Assembly: GCA_963969365.1 (NCBI GenBank)
Contig: OZ017750.1
Location: forward strand, 2,728,001-2,792,000
DNA length: 64,000 nt
Source of the DNA: Asterochloris sp. CNOR1
Lineage: Eukaryota > Chlorophyta > Trebouxiophyceae > Trebouxiales > Trebouxiaceae
Direction of reading: 5' to 3'
Numbering within the stretch: position 1 is the stretch's first letter; every line of letters begins with the position of its first letter. Made by a program: the position numbers and the translations under genes. Positions 10,488 through 21,400 of this stretch are shown piece by piece. The notes under the pieces are model-generated. The model did no database searches and was not told the origin of the DNA. It worked only from the letters and a program-made list of their open reading frames with translations.

Positions 10488-12560
10488 ACACTCAACGGAG
10501 TGTCTCCTCCCCCTTTTTTCTTGGTCTGTTATCCATTAAATTGCTGCACCATGGGGCCGGGCCCCCGTTTGGAGTTTTGCTCCCGGCATGCCACTTAGGT
10601 CATATTATTGCAGGCCATGTGAAACCCTAGGGCCTGCAATCTAAGTCCTAAGGCCTCGACCTAAGCGCGCCAAGTTAGATCCCTCATGCAGCGCCACCAG
10701 GTGCCATCTGCTGAGTACAGCAGCTATATCAACCATGTCATCAGCTTGGGGCTGGCTGGGGACTACATAGCACAACTGCATGGCAATCGGTCCTGCTGCA
10801 GCTGTGGAGGCGCTGCCAGCAACCAGCAGAGCCATGCAAAAATTGGTGCCATGGCGCAGGACTGCCTGGTCTTGAGCAGGTACGCTGCGAGCTCTGCTGG
10901 CAGGATCCATCTGGAATTCTAGATGCAGGGTGAAATATGGTTCTGAAACTGATCTTGGGAGTCTCCTTGCGATGAGCCATGTTATTGTGTCTGCCCAGTT
11001 GTCCCAGCCTCAGGTCCCCTGCAGCCCTTGATGCACTGTGGAGGGAAAAGGAGAGAGCCAGCCTGACTGAAGCCGGCCAGGGCCATGCCTGCTGCAATGG
11101 AAGCGCATCGCCCTGAGCTTCAGGTGAGCCTTAGGTGCAGACAGCCAGGTATACGTTGCACAGCTGAAATGCGTCATGTTGTGCAGGTGGCGCTGCCTTC
11201 CCTAAAGGCCCAGGAGTGGGGTTGCAATAATCTTACGGTTCGGAGGGATGGCTTTGGCATCAGGGTGCAGAGCATAGCTGATCTCCCCACCTGATGAGCT
11301 CTCTAAGCAGCAGCTGCTGGTTGTGCCAAGAGCTGCATTGGCTGCCAGCACTGGCTCTGCACCAAACTGGCCAGGTTCTCAGAGGCTTAGCTGCACCTGA
11401 AGGTAAGGCAGCTTCTGCTGCAATTTCACCTCATGGCTCTTCACAGTGTGTCAGGGAGCTGCTTGGCGGCAGGCCAGCACCAGTGAGTTGTGGCTTCGTG
11501 TTGTAGTATAGTTGTGGTGCTCGTGCAGACAGCTTTTGCCCTGGGCAGAGCGCCGCGTCATGGTGCTGACGTTTATCACCATGGTCGCGCAGCACTATCC
11601 ATCCAAGCGGTTCTGGTGGCAGGTTCTGGTGGCAGCAGCCACTGAGGCAGCCCTTCCTGCAGCAGTTGGACTAGCTAGGACAGGAAATGGTTGTCTGCAG
11701 TCCCTCTTCTAAGCGTCATTCAGCAGATGTGCCCATCAGGGCGCCTAAGAGCCTCACAGTCAGGGAGTCGGCGTTGCCATCAGCAACCTCAAATGTATCA
11801 GCCAGTCCAAACTCCTGGCTGAGGCCATGTGGCTGAGGCCAGCCAGCACCTTTCATATCCCCGTCAGCCTGGCAGATGGAAGCTGGCATAGAAAAGCTTC
11901 CAGCTCTTTAAAGTTGCAACCCCCGAAGCGGCTGGTGGTGCTCATTATCCCGCTGACTGGATTGATCTGGCATGGCATGTCTGCAATGTGCATCACAAGC
12001 AACTGCGAGTTCAGGCACACTTTGAGGTGCAAGCTGTACACCTCGTGGCTGGCGCTCCTGTAGCCAGCCTCACATCTGTTGCTGCACAACATGCAAAGCA
12101 GCCCTAACAGCTCTCCTGCACTTTGTGATGTGCAGATGCCAGGGCTGCAGTACACCCATGCATCCATACTTACTGCCGTCCAGATGCTGAACTGCCTGAG
12201 ACTTCAGGCCAATGCCTTGAGTTCTGCTTTCCTCCTGTAAGCTCAGGGGTCAGTGCATCCTCAGGCTCAATGGAAGGACCTAAGACAGTCTGGCCTGGTA
12301 GATTTCAAGCTGCACTGTAAGGTGCCTGCTCTTACCCGTCAACCATCTGGCCAAGTTGATCGGTCTAGTAAAACTCTTCATGCATTTTCCACAAAGCGCC
12401 AACCCCAGCACCCATCTCCTCAAAAGTGCAAAGCCCTTTGTTTGCCTGTGCTTTATCAAATTAACAAAGAAATGTGTGACAGGGCATGTGAAGTGAAAAG
12501 GCGTCCTAGACAGCTAGGATGCGTCAGGCTGCAGTAAAAGCCAAAGGAGCACATGCATGA
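10488..12560. other. Poorly resolved region with one dispersed-repeat copy
   Basis: No gene could be assigned. It contains a GC-rich palindromic stretch near 10552-10566 (ggggccgggccccc) and the first copy of the dispersed repeat (about 10672-10790). Small plus-strand frames may be exons, for example 12136-12240 (MPGLQYTHASILTAVQMLN, ending in a stop). A minus-strand frame at 12167-11853 is open but has no recognisable motif. It could be a degenerate relative of the recombinase-like locus at 16.4 kb, because both begin with the same repeat. Confidence 0.35.
10672..10790 (+). repeat. Dispersed repeat, copy 1
   Basis: About 100-120 bases starting just before the ATG at 10686 match 16428-16546, with only seven differences over the first 34 codons. 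Both copies encode a start reading VPSA(E/Q)YSS(Y/F)INHVISLGL. Similarity fades right after LAGDYIAQLHG. The shared upstream words cgacctaag and gcgcgccaa suggest that the repeat extends about 50 bases 5' of the ATG with gaps. Confidence 0.85.
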
Positions 12561-13879
12561 TCAGCTGTTACTCAGGTCTTGGCTGGAGGCAGCAATGGTC
12601 CAAGATCTGATCTGCTCACTGAAGGGCGTGTGTTCGATGCTGTGAGGTGGGTAAGACATGCCCAACGACTTAAATCCCTCTGGACTGCGCAACAGCCTGT
12701 TCAACGCTTTACTGTATTCAGCATCCACCTGAGGCCCCAGCATGGCATTAAGACGCTGCCTTGTGCACTTGGCCTCTGATCGGGTGTAGTGCTTGGCCTG
12801 AGTGCCACCAGCATCCCCAGCACCTTCTCCTGAGGGACTATCAGCATCTTTGGAGGGTTCCCCATCTTCAGAGCTGCCGCCAGAAGCATCTGGCAACTGC
12901 TCATCATCCTGGCCGCCTTCCCCCACTGCCGCCAGGCCATAGCCTGCAAGTAACTGTAGCACATTAGGAATCATAAGTGCTGCAAACCCATGAGAGGTGC
13001 CATGGCCTACTCTGCATTCAGGCCTGTGCAGCAGACCAGTTCTTACCTGATGGCATCTTAGCTGCCGTCTCTTCAGCAGGTGCCGCATGCAAGCCACTGC
13101 CAGACGCCGCCCAGCATCATTGGGCTCATGGTACATCAGGTGCAGCTCCTGGTCAGAATGGTGAAGAAGCACATGCTTGTTGAAGTCCCCTCCAAACACT
13201 GGCACCTCGCTGTTGTCGCTGTCATTGCTGTCAGCAAGGCGCATATGCTGAATGGCGATGGCTTGAGCAACCACCTGGGTCCACATGTGGCGTACCCCAC
13301 CCCGCGCTGCAGTAGTGTCCCAGGAGCTGAGCTGGAGAGGCCTGCTGCAACCAAGTGCAACAGAAGAACATACGCAGTGTCCTACAAGTCCTCACAGCTG
13401 AATACGAGCCCATTCCTCACGAGTAAGTAAAGCCCTCACCTCTCAAGCGCTTGGTAGTCTTTGACTCATACAAGCCTGCTATGAATTTCAGCAACCCCAT
13501 CAGGTCATCTTCGTCTGGCTGCTGGCCTGGGCCCAACTTCAGCCTTTTTACTGCCTGCATTGCACAACTTCAGGTGCCTAGGCTTGAGCAATGAGCAAGC
13601 ACCCAGTGGCCAGCTTGAACATAGCGCCAGAGATGTTGAGACATGCGAGCATTACAGACGCCTGCCTACCTGAGCTGAGATCACCCTTAAATCTGTCTTG
13701 CTACCGTTGATGATGATATTGGCCTCCTTGAAGCTGGCTCTCAGAAATGCCTGATTGGTGATAGCCAATACATCTTGTCCAGGAAGGTCAACGTGGTCTT
13801 TCAGCCACTGGACACCTGCTGCGACGTCAACTTGATTTGTCTCAACACCAACCCACCTGCAGACCAGATAAGGAAACAA
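12561..13879 (-). CDS. Unknown acidic protein, multi-exon
   Basis: Coding-like minus-strand exons are about 13865-13670 (GVETNQVDVAAGVQWLKD ... LPGQDVLAITNQAFLRASFK), about 13560-13437 (LGPGQQPDEDDLMGLLKFIA) and 13286-12561, ending in a stop at 12561. The last block holds LHHSDQELHLMYHEPNDAG, a very acidic Gly/Ser/Asp/Glu-rich stretch, and KHYTRSEAKCTRQRLNAM. The protein has no catalytic motif I recognise. Likely earlier exons lie at about 14195-14090 (GWEAFLQALSSTLDPFLTSM) and 15711-15402. The layout suggests a long multi-exon gene read from about 15.7 kb to 12.6 kb, but I could not join all phases. It may belong to a lineage-specific multicopy family. Confidence 0.45.
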
Positions 13880-15401
13880 TCATCATGACTGCTACCAATA
13901 AACAAGAGTGTCACAAAGGAAATGGTACATGCAACCTCTGCAGAGAGTGGTCTCACTCGAATTCGCGGGGCACGGCTGGCATCGAGGACTCGTCTAGTGC
14001 CAGGCAGCAAGGCACTTCCTCGTTACGGCGTGCTCTCAAGCCAAGGCGATCCAGAGCCGCAAACACGTCGTGGCTGCTGCATGTTGAGGCCTGAAGCTCC
14101 ATCTATCACAAGATCTCTCATACTGGTCAAGAACGGATCCAGCGTGGACGACAGAGCTTGCAAGAAAGCTTCCCAGCCCTCTGCGGAAGGGACCTGTTGT
14201 CAGTGGAAAGTAGACAACCTTGCCACTGCCAAAGAGAACTGGCATTCACCTCTGCCAGGGCTGGGACCTGCCATCGCTGCTTGGCCAGGCACTGTTGCGG
14301 TGGGAGCACCTGCAAGCATACACGCTGCTCACAACAAGCCCAGCTGGAAGTCTGTAAGGTCAAGACCCCACAGCTCATCTGTGCGCAGCCCACTACCTGC
14401 TGTTGCGCACCATGCTCCTGACTGGCAGCTTCCTTTAGAATGCTGCCAAGCCAAAATGGGATTCACCGATGTCAGCTTGATACAACAGCTTGCTGATACA
14501 CAAGGGCGCAGGAAGAATGCACAAAACCACTACCTTTTCGTTTCATGAACAGCCACCACTATGATCCCCTGCAGCCCTGGCGCTGATCCTCACCTCCGAA
14601 TGCTGCTGCAGCCCCAGCCCTGAACCTTGTGCTCACAAGCTAGTGCATGCCGCTTGGTGTTTGCATGACAACCTGCTGCCAGTGGCAGGCCATTTATGGT
14701 GCAATCAGGGTGGCAGCAGCCCCTTGGGCCCCACTTCATGCAACCAGGGCAAGCCTACCTGCATTACTTGAAGGGCCACCCATGGCTGCCACCCATGAAG
14801 CGCCCCACACACGGCGCCTACTGCCGCACACAATGCAAACCAGTGCATGCAGCCTTGACGAACTGCTCTCCCTGCAAGTGCTTCCTGGCCCAGCAGGCGG
14901 TGCAGTTCGCTGACCTCTGCTACTGCAGACAGGCCACCAGGTGGACCACAGCACACACCAGCCTCATTTGCAGGCTCAAGTCCAAGGGCAGTCACCCTGA
15001 ACAGCGCCTCCCTTGGTACGCTGCATGCTGTTGCACACCAAGCAGGACAACTTGTGAAGAGGCCATCTGCTGCCAAGTATCACGCTGCCCTGCTCTTAGC
15101 AGCAGCATAAGCAGCAAGCCCCCCTGGCCAGCTTCATAGACAACATACACCCACATGCACACGCCCTGCCACAACATGCAGCCCAGCAGCACACCTGCAT
15201 CGCCGCCTTGTGCAAGCTGAGCAGCGCCGATTAGATTGCATTGGTATGCATGAGCGTTCCTTAGGTTTCGGCAGGAGGAAGACTGAATCAGCAGCCTTGT
15301 CACACAATGGGTGCTGCCCCGCCCAGTAGGCTCTCTGCCAGCCTCTGCTCCAGCAAGGCAGCCCACTGATCAGACTGCTCATGCTCTCGGCCACCCACCT
15401 G
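13880..15401. other. Mostly unresolved stretch, probably introns of the flanking minus-strand gene
   Basis: One block at about 14195-14090 on the minus strand looks like an exon (FLQALSSTLDPFLTSMRDLV). A second short block at about 15352-15303 (DQWAALLEQRLAESLLGG) is possible. A cysteine-rich plus-strand frame at 14741-15139 is open but lacks a recognisable zinc-finger spacing. I see nothing else. Confidence 0.3.
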
Positions 15402-15711
15402 AGCTGGCTGTGAGGGCAGCTGGGTTGAATTTGTCCAGGAGTGCCTGGCGCAGGATGCGAGGGAGCAGAGGTGGCTCTATAAGCACAGCCTCATCTGCCT
15501 TGGCAAGCAACTGCAGCGTGCTGAGTCCCTTGTCTAACAGGTTCTCCAGATGTGCATCTCTGAAGCCACAAAGCTGCCCCGCGGGCAGGCCCCCCTCTTT
15601 CAGCAGCTCACGCAGCTGAGCAGCATTGGTGGCCACCTTCAGCACCTGAGTCGGCAGCACAGTGGCGTGAAGATGGCTAAGTGCCAACAGCTTCAGTGCA
15701 CAGCATGTCAA
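15402..15711 (-). CDS. Exon of unknown protein, helical N-terminal segment
   Basis: A clearly coding-like minus-strand exon reads VLKVATNAAQLRELLKEGGL, then FRDAHLENLLDKGLSTLQLL, then ILRQALLDKFNPAALTAS. It ends at a good donor (CAG/GTGGGT) at 15402. The helix-rich, SAM-like character suggests an interaction domain. It is probably the 5' part of the unknown gene ending at 12561, since orientation and spacing fit, but this link is inferred. Confidence 0.45.
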
Positions 15712-15800
15712 TTTGTTACCAGGCTCTCTGCCAGCAGAGCAGTCTTGCGGCGTGACAGCACGCCCAGCTCAATGTCATGGCTCTCACCTCCTCCTGCTGC

Positions 15801-15930
15801 TCTGCTGCAGCCATGACAGAGGGTGTCAGTGACCCTGGGGGCTGCTCCGCTACAGCTAGAACCGAGGACCTCGCCGACCCTGTGGGCTGCTCCGCTGCAG
15901 CCGTGACAGAGGGTGTCAGTAAACCTGACC
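15801..15930. repeat. 45-bp tandem repeat, three copies
   Basis: Units start at gctgcag 15804, gctacag 15849 and gctgcag 15894, giving a period of exactly 45 bases (15 codons). On the plus strand they read like AAAMTEGVSDPGGCS, ATARTEDLADPVGCS and AAAVTEGVSKPD. The minus frame is also open. The period is a multiple of three and the variation is substitution only, which fits a repeat inside coding sequence. Confidence 0.75.
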
Positions 15931-16427
15931 TGCCTCAGTTCCCGGGCAAGCGTGCAAGGCTGAGCTTGAACACAGGCTGAAGTCTGTAGAGCGAGACACA
16001 GAACAGCAGCTGTGCCCCGCAGCCACCAAGTGAGTTGCAGGCGCACCTCTTCAGGATGAGCCATCACGCAATTCCCTCACAAGCTATGCTGCTGCTGGTG
16101 GTCAAAGTGACGCCTGTTGCCTTGAGGGCCCCTGCAGCAATGGACAGTCTGCCATGTGACGTTGGCCAGCTCCGCCACAGGCTCATGTGGAGGGCAACCG
16201 CACACTGCAGGTGATGGATCTTCAATATGCTGTTTGAGCCTCTGTGTGATGCTGTACCTTTGCTACAATGCACATCCCTCAGTGTAGCGCCTGCTGTTTG
16301 AGTTGTCTTACCTAGCGCTGGTCCGCTTCTCACCATGCACCAAACAAAGCTCTACAGGATTTTCGGTTCCTAGCCACAGCCTCCCGACCTAAGTACTAGA
16401 TCAGGAACCCTAGCGCGCCAAAGTTCC

Positions 16428-16546
16428 CCAGATCCATCTTCATGCAGCACTACCAAGTGCCATCTGCTCAGTACAGCAGCTTTATCAACCATGTCATCAG
16501 CCTGGGGCTGGCTGGGGACTACATAGCACAACTGCATGGCAGTTGC
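16428..16546 (+). repeat. Dispersed repeat, copy 2
   Basis: Second copy of the sequence at 10672-10790. It supplies the apparent first codons of the recombinase-like gene starting at 16442. Substitutions fall at all three codon positions (for example gag to cag and tat to ttt), so the pattern does not clearly prove protein-level selection. Confidence 0.85.
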
Positions 16547-17781
16547 TCCCCAGACAGCCCCCCTTCTCTCAGAGCGGCCATTAATCAAGCCTGCAGACAC
16601 CTGTCTGGCGTGGTGGATGATCTCCAGCCAGTGCCTGTCGCTGCCCTTGGTGTGCACAGGTTAGAGAGGTTGGGCCAGCAAAGTGGAGCACCGATCCCAG
16701 ACGCAGCAGTTGGCTTGGCAGCAACCATGCCTAACACTCCTGAAATGGAGGCTCGTATTCTTCGGTGCACCCAGCACATCAATGTCCATCGGGCTACGGC
16801 TAAGCCACAGAACACAATCCAGGCTGAAAGGTCTGCTGCCAAGCTCTGGAAGGTAGGCACCGCATGGCCTTTGATCCCGTTTTTCACGGCGCCCGTGATG
16901 CTTTCAAGGCGCATGTCAAACACACACACACCCAATCCTGCAGACATACTGTGAGCAGGAGGCGTCCCCTGATGGCGACCTCATGTCTCAGGCCAAGACT
17001 CTTGAGTTCTCGATATGGCTTGTGGATGAGGCAGTGCAGCAGAATGGTGCTCGATACTCATTCAGCAGTGTGGGGTGAGAGGCCACTCCACTGCCGTGTC
17101 TGAGCTGCACTCAAGTCTTGCCCTCCCCAATTTTGGCCGGGTGTGTGCAGTGATTATCTGTGCCACCTCAAGGAAGTCCGCAGAGAGCAGTACTCGCAGG
17201 GCCGCATCACCTCAGATGTACCCGCACCCCTGGAGGTTCAAGCAGTTAGGGACTTGGTCCGTGCACGTGGCAATGAGATGCAGGCTGAGAACCTCGATGC
17301 ACAGGTGGCAGCTCAGGTCTGTATAGACCTCAGAGGGTCCCCCTGTTTTGAGGTCGATGTCGATGGACTGTGGTGGGCTGGCATCAGCCTGGACCAAAGA
17401 AGCTGGTGTCTTTGCCCTGACCATGGCTTCCAAGCTGCCATCGGCCAAGAAGTCTCAGCGCGGGGGTACTCAAGGTTGGCTGAACAGATGACTGACATGC
17501 TTCCTAGCTCTGCTTTGTTCATCCACTTCTCTCCATCAAATTCTCTGTCTGTCTTGAAACGTTCCATCAGCTCGGCTGGCACAACTTCAGCCGCTACTTG
17601 TGACTTTCATGCGTCAAGTTGCTGTTTGAATGTGCAGGTGGAGGCTGCACTGAGTGCAGGGCAGCTTCGCCAGTCCCTGCAAAAAGCTTTCCAGCAGAAG
17701 CAGTGGCAGTGGGCCTATCTGCTGAGGATGGCAATGACGTTCATGCCAGCCACACTGGGCCGCTCTGCCTTGTGGCGGTGA
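16442..17781 (+). CDS. Possible Crypton-like/tyrosine-recombinase N-terminal fragment
   Basis: Four segments splice in phase: 16442-16852, 16944-17074, 17151-17316 and 17638-17781 (stop). They give about 283 residues. The middle reads AKTLEFSIWLVDEAVQQNGA, then YSFSSVGDYLCHLKEVRREQ, then PLEVQAVRDLVRARGNEMQ. A helix-rich region of the type x-FxxWLVDEA...YSxSSVxxYLxxLxxV...VxxLLxxR is what I associate with N-terminal DNA-binding domains of Crypton-type tyrosine recombinases and related proteins. The catalytic R-H-x-x-R-Y core was not found; the model ends shortly after AYLLRMAMTFMP. It may be a truncated element or a host gene derived from one. The start lies in a dispersed repeat, which supports a mobile origin. 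Family assignment is tentative. Confidence 0.4.
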
Positions 17782-18465
17782 TTCACATGGTCATTGTTGT
17801 TCACGTACAGCGACCTGTAGTCGCCAAGCCCCTTCAGGCCGTGAGCTGGTCCAGCATCTGCTTTCAACTCATTGAACAACTTGACCTCCACAGACCCAGT
17901 CTCTGTGCCAAAGATGAGTGCCATGGAGGCAGCAATATGCGCTTTGACAGCGCTCTCGGCCGACATCACAAGGAAATGTACATGGTCGTTGCCTGGCTTG
18001 TGGTGAAAAGTGCCAGAGTACTTCTTCGTGTTGTGTCCAAAGACAGTCTTCAGAGCAGCCATGCTCTGCGGCGAGACCTGAGGCAGCTGGTCCTCATGGT
18101 GGTGATGTGGTTGACAACAATCTCAAAGTTGCGCTCCTGCCTCTTGCCGCTGCCTGGCTTAGAGTTCAGTCTGGCCTGCTTACCTATGAAAAGCTCTAAG
18201 TAGGCACACAGTCCAAAGCTCATTGGAGTTTACGCTTGAAAACTTTGTCAAGAAGTCTTCCGGTGGGCATGAGCACGATGAATAGGCTCTGTTGCGGAGC
18301 AGGCCATTGAGTTTCAAGCCTTGTTGCAGGGCGTCACGTGGCTCATTATAGGTCAATTCTCTTGGCCTTAGGTCAACACTAATGAACCTTTCGGACAGCA
18401 ACGCAGTGTGTACTTGGCTGTAATCATGACAGCCGACGCCCCGGTAACTATCAGTGTAACGCATT
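17313..18465 (-). pseudogene. Coding-like minus-strand blocks with frame changes, possible decayed element
   Basis: Several minus-strand blocks look coding yet lie in different frames with no clear intron between them. Block 1, 18465-18190: MRYTDSYRGVGCHDYSQVHT ... LKLNGLLRNRAYSSCS. Block 2, about 18210-18100: ELFIGKQARLNSKPGSGKRQ ... FEIVVNHITT. Block 3, 18090-17730: VFGHNTKKYSGTFHHKPGND ... GLGDYRSLYVNNNDHVNH. Block 4, about 17582-17500: AELMERFKTDREFDGEKWMN. Block 5, 17448-17313: LEAMVRAKTPASLVQAD. Blocks 1, 2 and 3 follow each other with one- or two-base frame shifts within a few bases, as expected of a degraded open reading frame. No family recognised. Position between the recombinase-like fragment and a host gene fits a dead mobile element. 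Confidence 0.4.
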
Positions 18466-18485
18466 GAAAACGCCACAACAAAGGC

Positions 18486-21400
18486 ATGCCACAACAAAGG
18501 CGTGACACGGACAGAATGTTGCTGGTGCAGGCAGCCAAGATGCTGGAGGCCTCCCTGATGCAGAAGATGCAGGGCTCCTTTGGGGTGAGCCACATAGACA
18601 CGTGCCCGACGGACAGTGCTGCACATGATAGCACGCGTGTGCTGCGCAGCATGCTGGTTCAGAACTTCAGAAGCCACAAGTTGGCCCCTTCTGTGCTGCA
18701 GGATATCTGTAGGGACACCAAGTCACAGCAACTGCTGCAGCAGGAGGTGCATAAATTTATTGCTGACAAACACTCAAAGGTGCATGAGCAGGACCTGGTC
18801 AGCCTGCAGGAGCGTATCAAGGCATCCCTGCTTGGTGATGCCCCAGCGTGAGCGCCCCTGGTGGATGCTATCGTCATTCAACGTTTTAACACGTAACATA
18901 CACGTGCCTTACCTATCCCCTGAGACTGCTGCAGGAGCACCAGGAAGACTGCCGAGAAGCAGGCGGTCATCGATGCAGATGAGTGGGCCAAGATCTTCCA
19001 CTTCAAAAGTCAGATTGGCAAGGTGGAAGGTGTGCCCCAGGCTGCAGCAGTGCGCCTGACAGCGGATGCTGGCGGCAGCAGCCGTGGGACGCCATGCCTG
19101 TCCAGTGATGCTGATGGTCTGACCAGCAGCCGCATGCATGCATGCATGTCACTCATCCTCATCCTCATCAGCTTTCACAGCCTTGAGCAGCAAAGCAGCA
19201 GCATGCTTTCCTGTCTGTTGGTGGCTGCAGCTACAGCAGTAGCTCTACATCTCCACACCCAGGGCGCTGCACTGTGCTTGTGTGAGTCGATGGCTCCTGA
19301 AGGCATGAGGGTGCGCCACAGCGCATGCAAGATGCAGCACAAGATTCTGCAGGAAGTGTTGGCATTTGTGCCCCGCAGATGAGAAGGTGCGTGACGGAAT
19401 GAAGTGTGCTCCGCAGATAAGAAGGTGCACGACAGGATGAATGAGGTGCAGCGCAAAATCAAGGAGCAGCTTGACTCCCAGCACCAGGAGCACCTGCGTC
19501 AGGTGATTAACCCCCTCCCGCCCCCCCTCCCCCGCCCCCTCCCCTTCCCCTTCTGGGACACCCCATACACATCCTCCTATACCCACACACAGCAGGGAGC
19601 TGTACAGGGAGCACAGCCTGCCTGCTGCCTGCATGGCAGAGCAGGGCCCCTGTAGCAGAAAGCTGTCCACGCTGCAGTATATACTGCTGCATGCATGCCA
19701 GAGTGGCAGCTCCTCAGCAGGACTCTGTCCTGTCAGGACAAAATCCTTGCCCGCCTGCCTGCGAGGGCAGGTTTGCATGAACAGTGAGCTGCATGCCCCT
19801 GGCAGCAGGCTTCCCCAGGAGTGGCAGCACCCTGCGCCATGCTATGCTGCCTGCCTGCATGATGCAGCTGACCACCACTTCTGGTACCTACTTTGCTGCC
19901 TTCAGCGGGATGCCTGCAAGGCACGGTTGTACCCTCTGGGGTGCAGGCAGCGGCAGTTGAGGCTGAGAAGAAGGCTTGGCTCAAGCTGCAGCAGGCGGAG
20001 ACGCAGAGATGGCAGCGTGAGGAGCAGAAGCAGCGCGAGGAGAAGAAGAAAGCCATCCTCAAGCTGAAGGTGCTGCACCGGCTCGCTTGCCTGCTTGCTG
20101 CTCTGGCCGCTGGTCGAGCTTGCTGTGGCGACAACCAGAAGCTGCAAGCCCCTCTAACCTGATTCTGTTTGGCACAGCATTCCAGGTCCCGCAGCAGAGC
20201 ATGTTGTTCAGTGTTCTGCAGGACACTCTAGGCCTGCCGAGGTTAAGATGTGGCATCTCCTGTTGCTGATGGTCGTTCCATTCACTCACAGTTGATGCAC
20301 ACAGCCATCCCCATAGTGCAAGCTGGTGTGCACCCGCAGTCTGCCGCTGCTGCTGGCATTGGCGCCTTCAACGATCGTCTCAACCCAGCGCCCTTCCCAG
20401 GTGCGGCCCAAGGGGGGCCGCATGGAGCAGCAGCTGGCGCCTTTGCTGCCACACTTCCTGTGCGGATCCCCAAGGCTGTCCTTACCGTGCGCAGGCCGAC
20501 GTGAACGAGCAGCTGATGGAGCGGCGCCGCCAGAAGGAGGTTGCAGACGCCATCAAGCGCAAGGAGGAGGACGAGGCCACTCAGCAATTTGCACTGGCCA
20601 CCCGCCGTGAGATGGAGGTGAGCGGGCTTGCTGTTTCTGGTCAGTGGTCTTTCTGATGGGCGCCGGCTGGCGGCACGCCCACTGTGGCCAATGCTGGGCG
20701 CGTGGCACGAGATGGAGGTACTTGCCTGTTGCAACAGCTCTGTTTGCTCGGGAGGTGCGCCTGCTGGTCCTGCATGGCCTTGAATGTGTCAGGGCAAGTA
20801 GTCCTGGCTGTTGCTGGCCACCCTGCGGGAAGTGGAGGTGGGGGGTTTTGCCATTTTTGTCTAGACAGGGGCTTGCTGGCTGCAGGAGCCACTGGTACTG
20901 GTCTTGCAGGGCAAGACATGGTAGTGGGTGACAGTTGCTCTGGCTTGCCTCAGGAAGTTACCATTTTCATGTGAACTGGGAGCCTGTGGTGGCACAACAG
21001 CTGGCCTTGCAGGGCTTAGGATGAGGTGGGTCGTGCTGGGCTGTCTTGCCTGCCTGCTTTTCTGCTTATTGTTCTGGAGAGGTGAGTGGGAGGGGTGAAA
21101 TCAAGATTCCGATGGTTGGACCCAGCAAGGCTTAGCAACGTGCATGAGGCCTGTGATCGGACGCATTGAAGATGTGAGTTGCTGTGACTCACAAGAGCAA
21201 CACTCATGCACAGTCCAGGCTACTATGTGGTGTGCAGGCAGAGCATGCCGCTCACCGCACTGCCAAGGCCAACCTGAAGGCGTTCCTGCTCAGCAACGAG
21301 GAGAATCGTAAGGTCAAGGCTGCCCAGAAGGTGCAGCAGCAGGAGGAGGACATTGCCTACCAGAAGAAGTTCGCAGCCATCCTGGACAAGCAGGAGGCAG

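Noticed and set aside
14696-15139. Cysteine-rich plus-strand frame as a zinc-finger or gag-like protein
   Set aside because: Cysteine spacing fits no CCHC, RING or PHD pattern, and no splice-supported neighbours were found.
17619-18203. A 194-codon plus-strand open frame downstream of the recombinase-like gene
   Set aside because: Composition and helix pattern look unnatural, while the opposite strand over 17730-18090 reads like genuine protein; I kept the minus-strand interpretation.
19514-19545. C-rich run in the coiled-coil gene intron as a possible regulatory or i-motif element
   Set aside because: It is a pyrimidine-rich intron tract of a kind common in these genomes, and nothing else marks it as functional.
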